A stretch of DNA of 64,000 nt from Lumnitzera littorea. Taxonomy: Eukaryota > Streptophyta > Magnoliopsida > Myrtales > Combretaceae. Positions 45,652 through 56,349 of the stretch are shown one piece after another (position 1 is the stretch's first letter; each line of letters begins with the position of its first letter). Below the pieces are notes generated by a model. That model was not told the DNA's origin, ran no database searches, and saw only the letters and a list, made by a program, of their open reading frames with translations. The stretch covers positions 96,856,520 to 96,920,519 of the forward strand of contig JAMXBB010000001.1 in the NCBI GenBank assembly GCA_024138015.1. Reading direction: 5' to 3'. The position numbers were made by a program, and so were the translations under genes.

Positions 45652-48600
45652 CAACGTTTATGGTCGATACTTTATTGTACATTAGTAACGTAACAAGTGC
45701 AATAAATTTCTTGGTTGTATGTGGACAAACCCAGTTCACATAAGTATTTTCCTCCAACTCCCAATTGTCTTCATTGGTTGTTGTCTTAACATCCCTGATT
45801 CATATTGTAATAATGATATAATCAGTTTCAGCGTTAAGTTTAGAAAGGAACTTTGGGAAATTCAGAAACTTGCATCCTTGGAAATGACTTCGAAATGTTT
45901 GGAAACATTTCCCTTAAGAATTTAGATTTTTCTTTTTAATTTTTTTTGTGAGTTTTCACATTCTACTTGCAATCTGCTGTTTGCCGGGTGAAATCCTCGG
46001 TCTGCCGCTGGAATATGGTTTTTACTGAAACAAAAGAGTTTCCTTAAAAGGGTTCGAATGGTGTCTTTGTACTAGTGGATAGCACTTTGAAGGCTGGAGT
46101 GTCAAGATTGTTTGTAAATTGGTCTTTGCTTTGAACGTTTTTCTATGGGGTGCATAACATAGCTGCTATTTGAGTTCAATGGTCTTTTAGCTTAACTAAG
46201 CTCTAAATGCGCCAAGAATGCTTCTGCAGGATGAGCTTATATAGGAAAGAAGAAATTGCTTCAGCTAGAACCTAGATCTTTGGAGTTACTATAGCTTTTA
46301 TGCAGGGAGGAATTTGATTTCACCAAGTCATGGGACTTCACCTAGGAAAGAATGCGATTGAGATTTATGTGTAATTATTTCATCAAGTCATCGTTTATGT
46401 CGAGCCGAAAGATTCATTGTTTGTATCCCTGGCTCACTATAATTGCCCTTCTGACGAAATCTCCCATCCCCATCCATGTTCTGCACAATCACAATTGTAT
46501 CCCTTCTTAGTTGTTCTTTATCGATGGCATTATATGATTGGGAGGTACCCAAGCATGCACACCAAACATTAGGAAAAAATAACTTTACAAAATGAACTGC
46601 TGTTCTTCTTAATCTGTCTTTGGAAATTGAAAGATTGTTTACTTAAGCAAGCGCATGTCCCTTATAGCTGTTATCAATGATGCAGCAACATTCACCTGCA
46701 CCACAGTTTGGGAACTGGGAAGAGGGAGAAAATGTTCACTACTCGGCCTACTTTGAGAGGGTGGGAAAGAGTAGATCTCATACTACGCCATGTACGGATA
46801 GCTCGGAGAAAAATTCAGATGCATACGAACGAAGTAAACTATCAGGAAGAGCTTCTTCTCCCAAAATTGGAAGTGGTATGCATGAGCTAGAGGCAGTAGC
46901 TGCAAGGCATGATCGAACTGATTCACCAACTTACCGTGTCTCCAAAGGCAAAACAAGTCCTGCTGGCTTTCCTAGATCATATGGTGGAGCAGGAATGCGA
47001 AGAAGCAAGGCTGAAGTGCAAAACAAGATGCAGCATCAAAATGTGGGAAGGTTAAATCACGAGCATTTGGCGAACCATGAAGACGGTAGGATGAAATCAA
47101 CTAATTCCTCAAATAGGTCGCCCTGGCAGAGTGCAGGGACTGAGTACACCTCCGAATCCCGTTCTCATCCTTCCTATGATCAGGCTTCTCCTTCTTGGGC
47201 AAGAAAGGGTCTATCTGAAAGTAGTAGTCATGGTGTTGTTCCTACCAATCCTGGAAGATCTCGGCTCGGATCAGTTGCACGAGGAGATAAAACTGTAAGT
47301 GCTTTATTTCATACCCTCAATGGAATACGTTCCGAGTTGTTCTAGTTCGTGTGTGAATATGAAAGTCATTCAAGGAGGGAGTTGAAGCTGTTCTATCCTG
47401 GTGGGGGGGGGGGGGGGGTTGGAAATAGAGCCATATTCATGCCGTGTAGGCTATAAGGCCTAATTTGTGATACTGTAGGACGCTAAAATTTCCTTAGAAA
47501 ATGAAACACATACCCACGGAATAATCACGATTCACAGAGGGGGAACCCTTGGATTTCTTTTCAATAATGGCTTTGATTCTTGGCATTAAATATCAGATTT
47601 AGGTGGGATACCATGGCTATGGATTTTCATCAGCTTTACCATGGATTGTTGATCATCGTCCAAATGAAAGATAAAAACCTGAGTAAAAAAGCCAGATATC
47701 TATAGATAGGAATTTGTTCTAATTTTAAGGTATTGATGTTAGATTTCTCCTCATTATAGCAGCGAAACCTCCTGCCCTCCTTCAAAGAAGCATATTATGG
47801 CAGAATACTTCCAAGAACTATTTATTTCGTTAAAACTCCAGCAACCTTCTAATTATCAAAATTTTAGATCCATATGCTCCGAAGTATTGCAGAAATCTGG
47901 AATATGACCTGATAGTTTCTTATGTCTAGGGATGAAATCAAATATGGGAATTACTCAGGAAGGATTTTACTTCTAAGCAGTGCTTGCAAGTTTCTGGCTA
48001 ATATTTTCGGCATAAAGCCTTTGACAATGCTATTTGGTGGCAGCCTGATCATGAGAAAATGGTTCCAAGATTTGGCGACTGGAATGAGAAGGATCCTTCA
48101 TCAGGTGATGGTTATACTCAAATCTTCAATCGCGTAAGAGATGAGAAACAACATGGAGCAGCTACATCCCCTGCTATAAAGAAAGAGCAAGATTACTCCA
48201 GCACTCAGGTTCAGAAAGCACACGACTACAAAAAGCCTCAGGTATGTGAGACTGAGACATGTTATATTCTTGTTTCAGCTGCAGTTCTTGCAGGTGCCAC
48301 CTTGTATACTAATCAAATAATTAGGATTGGGTCAGATAAGGAGAACTATCATGCATTGTCCAATATTTGGCCCAAAGTCAGATTATAAACGTTTTTCTAG
48401 AATTTGCTAAACCCAAATGTTTTTCCTCTTCCTGAAGTGTTGTGCTAAGGAAAATAATGTAGTTTGTGTAAAAATGCATCTTCATAATGCACCAAGGTGA
48501 TCAATCTGCTCCAAGTTGGATAGTTCTCCTTGATTCATGAGCAACTATGTAGATTGATAGCCTTGGCGATTGATTAAAGGATCATTCACATTCATTTGAG

Positions 48601-48852
48601 CTGGATTTGATTTAAGATTAGATCTCCATGGTAAATGGTCCTTAAACCATGTCAAAGTGTAGTTCCACAATCAAATGATCTCAAATGATTGAAGTATCAC
48701 AATTTATCATAATGAGAACTTACATCCATCATCCTATATTTGTCCTGTCAGATTATGAATATTTTTTCGGATATCGCTGAACTCTGTGTTTTTTTTTTTT
48801 TTCTCTTTTTCAGAAGTGTGGGTGCTTTCCATGGCAGAGGAAAATAATGTAA
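45506..48852 (+). CDS. RIN4-like protein with two NOI motifs, four exons
   Basis: RIN4 proteins sit on the plasma membrane and regulate immunity; bacterial effectors target them and NLR receptors guard them. Exons: 45506-45511 (ATGGCA, donor GTAAGT), 46686-47294, 48044-48241 and 48814-48852 (TAA), all phase 0, giving 283 residues. The product starts MAQHSPAPQFGNWEEG. The N-terminal NOI motif is P-Q-F-G-N-W (8-13) with HYSAYFERV after it; the C-terminal one is VPRFGDW (212-218), continuing NEKDP, SGDGYTQIFNRVRDEK. Both fit the AvrRpt2-type cleavage pattern PxFGxW, although the first has Ala where Val is usual. The tail KCGCFPWQRKIM keeps two cysteines in place of the cysteine cluster that is acylated for membrane anchoring in RIN4. 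The middle is long and Ser/Arg-rich, likely disordered. Length exceeds Arabidopsis RIN4 (211). An unspliced in-frame ATG at 46677 is a poorer start. Confidence 0.88.
45512..46685 (+). other. RIN4-like intron 1 with TG/TA microsatellite
   Basis: An intron of 1174 bp follows the six-base coding first exon. A compound microsatellite (TG run then TA run) lies at 45621-45651. The small frames here, including one on the minus strand reading through the TA run, are chance. The acceptor is gatgcag at 46685. Confidence 0.75.
47295..48043 (+). other. RIN4-like intron 2 with a 16-G run
   Basis: Donor gtaagtgc, acceptor tttggtggcag. An uninterrupted run of 16 G occupies 47403-47418. No further exon seen. 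Confidence 0.75.
48377..48480 (+). pseudogene. Relict duplicate of the last RIN4-like exon
   Basis: 48377-48480 resembles 48747-48872, which contains the true last exon. Both start gtcagattat, continue with T-rich intron text, and share gaagtgt, then aggaaaataatgta and tttgtg. In the relict the acceptor CAG is CTG (48432-48434) and about 12 bp of coding sequence (tttccatggcag) are missing. It therefore lies dead in intron 3. Confidence 0.7.
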
Positions 48853-51520
48853 TTTGTGGGGGAAATGCATTTAGGTGTTTGGAGTTATGTAATGCCTAAT
48901 TGGACATTTGCAGTTTGCAATCCACATTCTTTGCCATGGATGCTCAAATTTAGATATGGAAATGAGTGTTTTAAGGTCAACTTATGGTTGCCCTCTTTGC
49001 ATTGTATAGTTCCATAGTTCCCTTTCATTTTTTTTGAGCATTTGATATACTTAGATTAGTGGAATCAATCATGGATTTTCTCTTTCAGCTCACTGATTAG
49101 TAAAGATGTGCTCTCACGTCAAGTCCCTGTTAAGGGAAATCTCCAATGGCGGTGAATCCCAAAAGTGATGACATTACGGAGGATTGTGGGTTTGCCTGTA
49201 AAAAATATCTTAGAAGGAGGGACTTTCCCATGAAGGAAACCGTTCCTTGAATAACCCAATCCAACAAAATATTTTCCCCACAGTTTTCAAAGAAAGAAAC
49301 TGGGGTAATATAATCAATGCCGAATCTGTATAATGGTATACCTTCAATCTGGTGATACTTAAAAGCCAAAATTTATGAAATTTAACTTTTTCTAATACCG
49401 TTGACCTTTTGTTAATATTTGTCACGTAGCAAACTTTGGTTTTTCCATGTAATTAATCTAATTAAATAATATGATTATATATATTAATTAATATGAAAAA
49501 AAATGATAAAACTGATAAAAAATTCGATAAACAAGGAAAAGGTCTAAAAATTAAAAATATAGCACTGCCCAACCAGGCCTTGAGATGGTTGGAATGACTG
49601 CAAATTAATAAGTGGCTCGTGATGCACGCATAGAAGTAGGCTATTCGACTTACCACCACTATTAAAAAAGAAAAAGAAAAGAAAAGGAATAACATTGGAA
49701 ATCTCACAACGCAATTGTAGCCCAATGGAGTTTTCAACACTAGATTTATTCGTGAATGGTGGTCGTCCACCACCTTTAGGGAGCATGTGATCCTTCTATA
49801 GCTATGTAAGCAGTACGAGTCAAATGTAGATTTGCTTGCTTAACTAAAGAAAAGCGGGTCAAGATAGAAAATTTTAATTTACTTGTAAAAGAGACTACTT
49901 TGGCTCACCTCACTTAAACTAATGGATTAAAGCGAGTCAATTTGCATACCTATAAAAAGTAAAAAGTAAAAAATAAAAAAGAGCAAAATAAAATATCGAA
50001 AAAACCTTTAACTTGTTTTTGAACAAAACTCTAAACTAAAATAAAGAAAAGTAAGAATTCATCAAAGTATAATATATGAGATTAAATAACTGTAATTTGA
50101 GTCGTCTTAACATGGTGAATACAACAATTAATAGAAGTACTTCCAATGGGATTACTTCATTTTTCTACTATTTATGAATACTATTTTTTCATAAAATTTT
50201 CATTGAAAAAATAATACTTATTTTTAGTAGATTTATTTTATAATATTAAATTCTTGTATTAAGAAAAAGTATTTAGTGGGTTGACCCCATTAACCTATCA
50301 AATTATATAAATAGGTTAAGTATCTTGAGTTAATAAATTGACTTATTTAATTTACCAACCTACGATAGGATTGGTTAAGCCTAAATTTCAAACCTATCAT
50401 GGGCCAAATTGGCTTAAGGTGAGTTGACCTGCTTGTAAAGCTGTAGACCTTTCCACTAATATGTGGTCATCCAAGCTACTCATAGAGTAAGGTAGCCGGT
50501 GTTATCTTTTTTATTTTCACGAATTTTTCATTATTTTAGTTAATTAATATATATAATTATGCACAAATAAAATATCGCAGCAAGACAAATACTAATGGAA
50601 AAGTTATTAGTGTTAGAAAAGTTCTAACTTTATAAGTTTTGTTAAACTTTAAAAACTCAAATAAAAAAAGAAAAGAAAAATTTGATAACTCAAAGACATT
50701 TCACCAATTTTCAAATTAAAACAATACCCATAAATTTTTTTTAAATTTTTTTCATCCTTTTGATGCATATCGGGACCCACCTATTCAAATTATCGGTGTA
50801 GCTATGAAATTTACATTGGACGTCTTATCTTTTTAAAATTGTTAGGAGGTTGAATAGTACGTAGATGTATATTAATATTAAAAACGTAGAACTATAAAAG
50901 TTTCTAAGGTAATTTATCCATGTGGGAAGAACAGCAGATGATTTTGATTCTCCACAGTTACTGTTTTTGAAGTTTTCTAAAATTATCTTTTTAAATATTA
51001 TTACATAAAATTAATAATTAAGATTATAAGAAAAAAAAAAAAAACCCACAATGATGTTACAATACATATAAAAAAAATCTATATAATATCAATAATTGAT
51101 TTGTAATTTTTGAAAATTTCAAAAAAGATATCTTTAGAGGATTGGTTCTCGGATAGTTTTACTTTTCCATGAATACTTAAGTTTTATATCTTAATCTTTA
51201 TTTTTAAAAAATTAATCCTCTCTATTTACTTTTCTTAATTTTCCTTAATTTATTTCCTTAAGATATTATTATATGTAATCAATGACTGAGATTACAAAGA
51301 ATATAGTAACATCATGATAATATTACATGATATTTAAAAAATCTAAAAAATTTTAACAATTGATTTATAGATTGAGGGAATGATAAATGCGATGATCCAA
51401 ACCCTTATTCTTAAAACTATCTTTATTTGAGTTACTTGACTTAATTTCCCAGACCAAGCAACTCTATGGAAGTAACTCCCACCAATAATGTAGAGTACTT
51501 AGGATTAGAAAGTCATTAAG
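48853..51520. other. AT-rich spacer downstream of the RIN4-like gene
   Basis: No gene recognised. Minus-strand frames at 49130-49425 and 49462-49786 are open but resemble nothing and have no neighbours in phase. About 49560-49800 is less AT-rich and may be part of an old repeat. The rest is AT-rich with many A/T homopolymers. Confidence 0.5.
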
Positions 51521-51893
51521 ATAGGCAATTAAACTAAAAAGATATAAAGTGGATCTACACAAATCTTAAAAAATTACTTAAAAGATTTTAGGGATGAAGT
51601 AAAGAGTTATTTAAGATATTGACATGATATTTTAAGAAACTTTAAATAGGAAATTAAACTAAAAAGATATAAAGTGGATCAACAAAAATCTTAAAATATT
51701 ACTCGAAGGATTTTAGGGATAAAGTGAAGAGTTATTTAAGATGTTGACATGATATTTTAAGGAACTTTAGATAGGACATTAAATTAAAAAGATATAAAGT
51801 GGATAAACAAAAATCTTAAAAAATTACTCAAAGTATTTTAGAGATAAAGTAAAGAGTTATTTAAGATGTTGACATGACATTTTAAGGAACTTT
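51521..51893. repeat. 125-bp tandem repeat, three copies
   Basis: Units at 51521-51645, 51646-51770 and 51771-51893 each start atagg, continue attaaactaaaaagatataa (third copy attaaattaaaaag), and end in a gttatttaagat-rttgacatga-ttttaagraactttaga run. The period is 125 bp and there are roughly 5-10 differences between neighbours. Confidence 0.9.
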
Positions 51894-51949
51894 AGAAGCA
51901 ACTCACCACTAAGGCCATCACTAATCCTAAGGACTTTATTTAGAGTTCC

Positions 51950-52945
51950 TATGTGCTGTATCATCATCTGGGGGAACTCTTTTTCTCAAGGACCTCCCCT
52001 CTTTATCTACGAGATTCTCAAACAAAGTTTCTTAAAATTTATCTATATTATTTACGGAACCCATAACATACTTAATGATAAGAATCAGGCTATTAGGTCT
52101 TTGACCTGCAGTCAAACTCGAGAACTAGAAGGGATAGCAAGGTGGATCCTCTTACTTCAGTTAACTTCTACCGAAGCCGAGTATCTCTTTACTAAGTCAC
52201 TATGTATGCTAAGCTGAATGACTGCCCGTCTCTTTGAATTATGTTGAATTGTAGATTGCCGAGACAATAGCCAGACCATTCACGAGTACTCACTTACGTC
52301 CGAGCTGACCAAATACTCAACCTTACCCTTATTAAGGTACTGAGAGAGATAGACCCCGGATGGATCCTTAGCCACCCTTGCTTGGACCAATAATCTGATC
52401 ATACTATTTTGTCTACATTATTCAACAGCCTTATCAATGTATCTCCGTTACGTGTACAAGACTACATATAGCATCTGCCACGCTAATCATTACTTTTTTT
52501 GAATATTCATTTTTTTCCTCTTGTATTCTTGACTTCTTTAGGGTAATACTCTTTTTGTCTTTTTCCTTTTAGGTAAGTTACCCTAAACTTTTAAGTATAA
52601 ATACCTCTTGTATTTGTAGCTGTAAACATCAGATTATCATTAATACAACCGAATATTCTTTCTTTCGTAAACACTTTTGTTTACTCTCATTTTACTCTTA
52701 TCTTAACCTTTAAGCAAGGCTAGGTGGTGAGTAACCTTACTATACCATTTCGTGCATTATATCGAGTTGTGCCGGGAGTCCTTGAAAGTTCCATTGGTGT
52801 GTCATATCCTTTAGTGCTATTCCTAGGTTTTGCTTACTTTTCATTCACTTTTAGTTCTTTCACACATTCCTTATCATCTCTTCAAGATTTTGGCAAGCTT
52901 GAACCTATCCAACGACTAGCTTTGTTTGTTCTTGGCTATGGTACA
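51950..52945 (+). repeat. Presumed 5' LTR of the outer gypsy element
   Basis: The right edge is set by the primer site at 52954; the LTR probably ends at gtaca (52945) or acca (52950). TATA-like tataaata lies at 52596-52603, then aatacaaccgaat and T-rich text as in related LTRs. The left edge is not visible because the 3' LTR is outside the window. A start at tgtacaag (52453), which mirrors the gtaca end, is one possibility; 51950 is only a generous limit. Confidence 0.45.
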
Positions 52946-52953
52946 TACCATTT

Positions 52954-52965
52954 TGGTATTAGAGT
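52954..52965 (+). promoter_or_regulatory. Primer-binding site of the outer element
   Basis: TGGTATTAGAGT matches the plant initiator-Met primer site TGGTATCAGAGC at 10 of 12 positions; both changes are C-to-T. Confidence 0.7.
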
Positions 52966-53097
52966 GAAGGTTTCATTTGGGTTATATTAGTTATTTCGAA
53001 GTTTTGTCCTTATTGTCTTACGTATGTGGAATAGAGTAAGTTTTCTGTGTTATTTTAGTTGCCGTGTTTACTGGTTGTTGAGCTTCTAGTTTGGAGG

Positions 53098-53380
53098 AAT
53101 TGTCTAGTAGACTTCGAGAGATAGTATCAACTGTAGCATTGAATCGAGGAATTTGGGCTTGAATCTTACAGTGCAAATGACAGACCTGAGTATTAATGTT
53201 GATATTAGGGATGACAACAGTAGTGTAACCTATCATGGTTGACAATCTAAGGAGACTCCTAGGAGCACTGATAAGAGACTTAATGAGGTAGCTAATCTTT
53301 TAGTGGATGTGTTGGCTTACCAACCTACTGAAGCTACATATAATACCCCATAAGCTACTTGACCTGTGAGAGGCCAGAAC
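53098..53380 (+). pseudogene. Outer element gag, N-terminal fragment
   Basis: Broken frames after the primer site, without recognisable motifs, but placed where gag should begin. The last readable part, about RGQN, ends exactly at the inner element's LTR. The gag core continues on the far side at 59892. The call therefore depends on the nesting model. Confidence 0.5.
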
Positions 53381-54294
53381 TGATGGGTTATCGATTATCG
53401 ACCCAATCACTCTCGTACGCTTCAAAGGCCTCCAATTCCTCACCCGAATGATTCTTTCTTGTCAACCTGTCGATGGTGAGAAATGGTATGCCGAAGGAGG
53501 ATGGCTGAATTCCCTAGGAGTTCTAGTTGATTATACTATGCTCTATTCATTATCCTGTACCAATGTTGACCTTCCATTGGCCAAAAGCTCTATGCCGAGT
53601 GACCAAACTTTAACTGCCGAGAGTCTTTTGCTGAGTAAACACAGCTAGCTCCTGATTGGGCACTTCCTTTTCGGCTTCCTTCTAACTCTCACAACATCCT
53701 TTCACTTCTTGACTTCTTTGTTGTAGTAACACCTCGTTCCTCTTGCCTATTGTGCTCAAAGAGCCCTTATATAAATCCAATGTCGTACTGCCACCTGTCC
53801 TTAATCTAGCATTGTATTATTTTTCCCTTTTTGTCTTTTGTCATTTTTAACCCTTTTCGTATGTATAAGAAATCCCCTTTTTGTATATATTTTCTTGTAA
53901 TCTGTTGATTTGTAATGTTGCCCTAAGGATTTACTATAAATAATCTCTTCCCCTTGTAAGCTGTAATCATTTGAATTTATATATAAGCATTGAATATACT
54001 GTTCTTGTGAGACAACCTTCTTCAAGTCCACTTTCATACACCCTTATCTAATCTTGCCGAGTGGCATAGGATTAGTGGTGGGTGAACTTTGGCATTAACT
54101 TGTGCATCGTATTAAGTGAAGTGTTAAGTTGTATTGTGTTCATTGTTGTGTCATATCCTTCGAGTAGCTCTACGTTAGTTACGTTACCCAGTTCGTAGAC
54201 CTACTCATTCTATTTTCTTCGATATTTTAAAGGACCCAATAGTTCAAATCTGTAATGATAAGTCTTAGTGATAACTGAGCTCCTAGGCGCATCA
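53381..54294 (+). repeat. 5' LTR of the inner gypsy element
   Basis: Aligns along its full length with 58976-59891. Shared landmarks are cgtacgct, gaggatggctgaattccct, ttcattatcctgtaccaatg, gacaaccttc/gacaaccctc and ataactgagctcctagg. TATA-like tataaata at 53935-53942. Confidence 0.88.
53935..53942 (+). promoter_or_regulatory. TATA-like box in the inner 5' LTR
   Basis: The motif tataaata is conserved at 59532-59539 in the 3' LTR and lies in a position suited to a U3/R promoter. Confidence 0.45.
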
Positions 54295-54302
54295 TATAAT
54301 CT

Positions 54303-54314
54303 TAGTATTAGAAC
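54303..54314 (+). promoter_or_regulatory. Primer-binding site of the inner element
   Basis: TAGTATTAGAAC lies 8 bases after the LTR and matches TGGTATCAGAGC at 9 of 12 positions. The three changes are G-to-A, C-to-T and G-to-A. Confidence 0.65.
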
Positions 54315-54419
54315 TTGAGGTTATGACCGAGAGCTGTATGGCATTTGAGTGTATGTGTAAGGATTTCTTATGTGAAGAGTACTTTTAAAACCTCGTTGTG
54401 AGAATGTCGAATCATAGTA

Positions 54420-55680
54420 TTCAAGGAGAAATTAATAATGTCGAGAGTGATGCACATGGTTGTGGTCGTGTGACCCAACAAATACCAGGTACTATTGATG
54501 AGTAGATATAAGACCTTGCTGCTATTCTAGCTAATTTGGCTACTTCGATGCAGAGAGTTTTATAGACTGGGCCTTGTGAGAGAGTTGTTGAACAGGGTCG
54601 AGAGATGAGAGACATGTCAAGGAGGTAAATGAATGAACGAGCACCGGAAGCCTTTCCTATGAACCAAGTACCACCTCGATGTGGTGATAGAGCTATGAGA
54701 AGAAGGTTAAAGTTGGACGAAGTAAAAGAGTATGAAGAAGAAGAAGACCAGTACGTCGGGATTGATGAGTGTAAGTTCAGAGAGCTGAAAGGTGTCGAAC
54801 ACCTTAAGGTATAGATTCCAAGCTTCAATAGGTCCGGTAGTGCTGATGACTACCTTAATTGGGAAGAGAAAATTGAAAAGATATTCGACTTTTACGATTA
54901 TGAAGGTGCTATTTGTATTCGAGTGGCCACATTGGAATTTTTTCGATATACGGCAATGTAGTGGAAGAAGCTATAGAATGTTTGCCTAAGAGCCCGATGT
55001 AAAGTCCAAACATGGAACGAAATGAAGAGAGTTTTGAGAAGTAGGTTTGTTCCTAAGCATTATGAATAGGACACTTTTCAACGTCTATAAGATTTAAGAT
55101 AAGGTAACTAGACGGTGGATGACTATGTTCGAGAATTTCAATTACTTATGATCCAGTGTGATATCGATGAACCCAAGACATGAACTATCGCAAGGTTCAT
55201 TTTTAGGTTAAGAACTGAGGATGGTAACATAGTTAAACTACAAAGTCTTATGACATTGGATGAAGCCATTCGAGTGGCACAGAAAGTCGAAAGGCAAAGG
55301 CCGAACTAGGCAAGTCAAATGTCGAGTAGCTGACCAATGCTACCAAACAGAAGCAACATGCCGATCCGTTTAGGGAATGACAGAGCATCCAACAATTCCG
55401 AGGTAGAACGTCGAGAGCAAGCGCCGAGTCAACTAGAAGAGGGCTGAGGCAAGAGCAAGGCCGAGGAACTTGAGGTTTGAAAGGACCAAGGTTAGAGCTT
55501 AGGAAAAAAAGACTCGAGAAATTAAATGTTTTAAATATCCCGGTTATGGACATGTAGCTAGTAAATATCTGAACTGCCAAGTCATAACCATAAAGGGAGA
55601 TAAGCCCCAATTTGAAGTAGAAAGTGCTAGTGAAGGAAAGGAAGAGATAGGAGTTGAATGAATGCTAAAAGAGTTTTAAG
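54420..55680 (+). pseudogene. gag remnant of the inner element
   Basis: Capsid region in broken frames. 54629-54814 is a charged open frame with EYEEEEDQYVGIDE. About 54830-55170 gives the retrotransposon gag domain: SADDYLNWEEKIEKIFDFYD, WNEMKRVLRSRFVPKHY and TVDDYVREFQLLMIQCDIDEP. About 55250-55310 gives LDEAIRVAQKVERQR. The zinc knuckle at about 55527-55575 has lost two cysteines: CFKYPGYGHVASKY, where C-x2-C-x4-H-x4-C is expected; both are TAT codons one transition away from TGT. Nucleic-acid binding would be lost. Confidence 0.75.
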
Positions 55681-55779
55681 AAGACCCCAATGACAAGACA
55701 ACTCTTGAGGGTGGTACCAAGTACTGTTTTGTCGTTAGATAATCTCTCAATGCATTTGTGGCAGAAGAGAATGAGCAAA

Positions 55780-56200
55780 GGGAGAACCTCTTTCATATGA
55801 ATTGCCGAGTGAATGGCAAACTATACACCCTGATCATTGATGGATGGAGCTGTACCAAATTCATTACATAGCTGGTAGTCAAAGCCATGAAATTGCCGAC
55901 CTTCCCATACCCTAAGTCATATAAGATTCACTAGTTAAATGAGAAAGGAGGTTTACATCTCGTCGAGTAAGTTAGAGTACTGATTACCATTGGAGATAGG
56001 TATAGGGACGATGTGTTGTGTAATGTCCTTCCTATGTGTGCTTCTCACATATTACTTGGTTGACCATGGCTATTTGACACGAGGGTGTTGCACGATGGGT
56101 ATAGAAACACTTACATGTTCTAGAAGGATAGGAAGAAAATAATACTAACACCTATGAGTCCAAAAGAAGTACAGGAAGCCCAAGAAAAGTTTGCTAGATC
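55780..56200 (+). pseudogene. Protease remnant of the inner element
   Basis: Recognisable by NCRVNGKLYTLIIDGWSCTK (the D-S/G-G catalytic region altered to I-I-D-G-W), YKIH, LNEKGGLHLVE, PMCASHILLG and HDGYRNTYMF, in the order typical of this Ty3/gypsy family. Interrupted by stops. Confidence 0.65.
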
Positions 56201-56349
56201 TTTATAACGGAAGTCCTTGGTGATTTTCTGAGCTCAGTTTGCATGAGAAGTCAAGATCAAGGACTATGTACTTCTTTTAGTTATTTAGTTAGGAGACTCT
56301 TAGAGGTTAGAGAACTGAGAACTTACCTGTCGAAGTGTAGCAGCTACTT

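Noticed and set aside
45563..45757. Minus-strand frame through the TG/TA microsatellite
   Set aside because: The repetitive Ile-Tyr/Thr-His runs are the translation of a dinucleotide repeat within an intron.
49130..49425. Overlapping minus-strand frames that look faintly polyprotein-like
   Set aside because: No motif of Copia or gypsy pol could be pointed to, and frames are not continued on either side.
52130..52217. STEAEYL text suggesting Copia RNase H
   Set aside because: The motif is short and its neighbours do not match Copia RT or RNase H; the position fits LTR or spacer of the outer gypsy element better.
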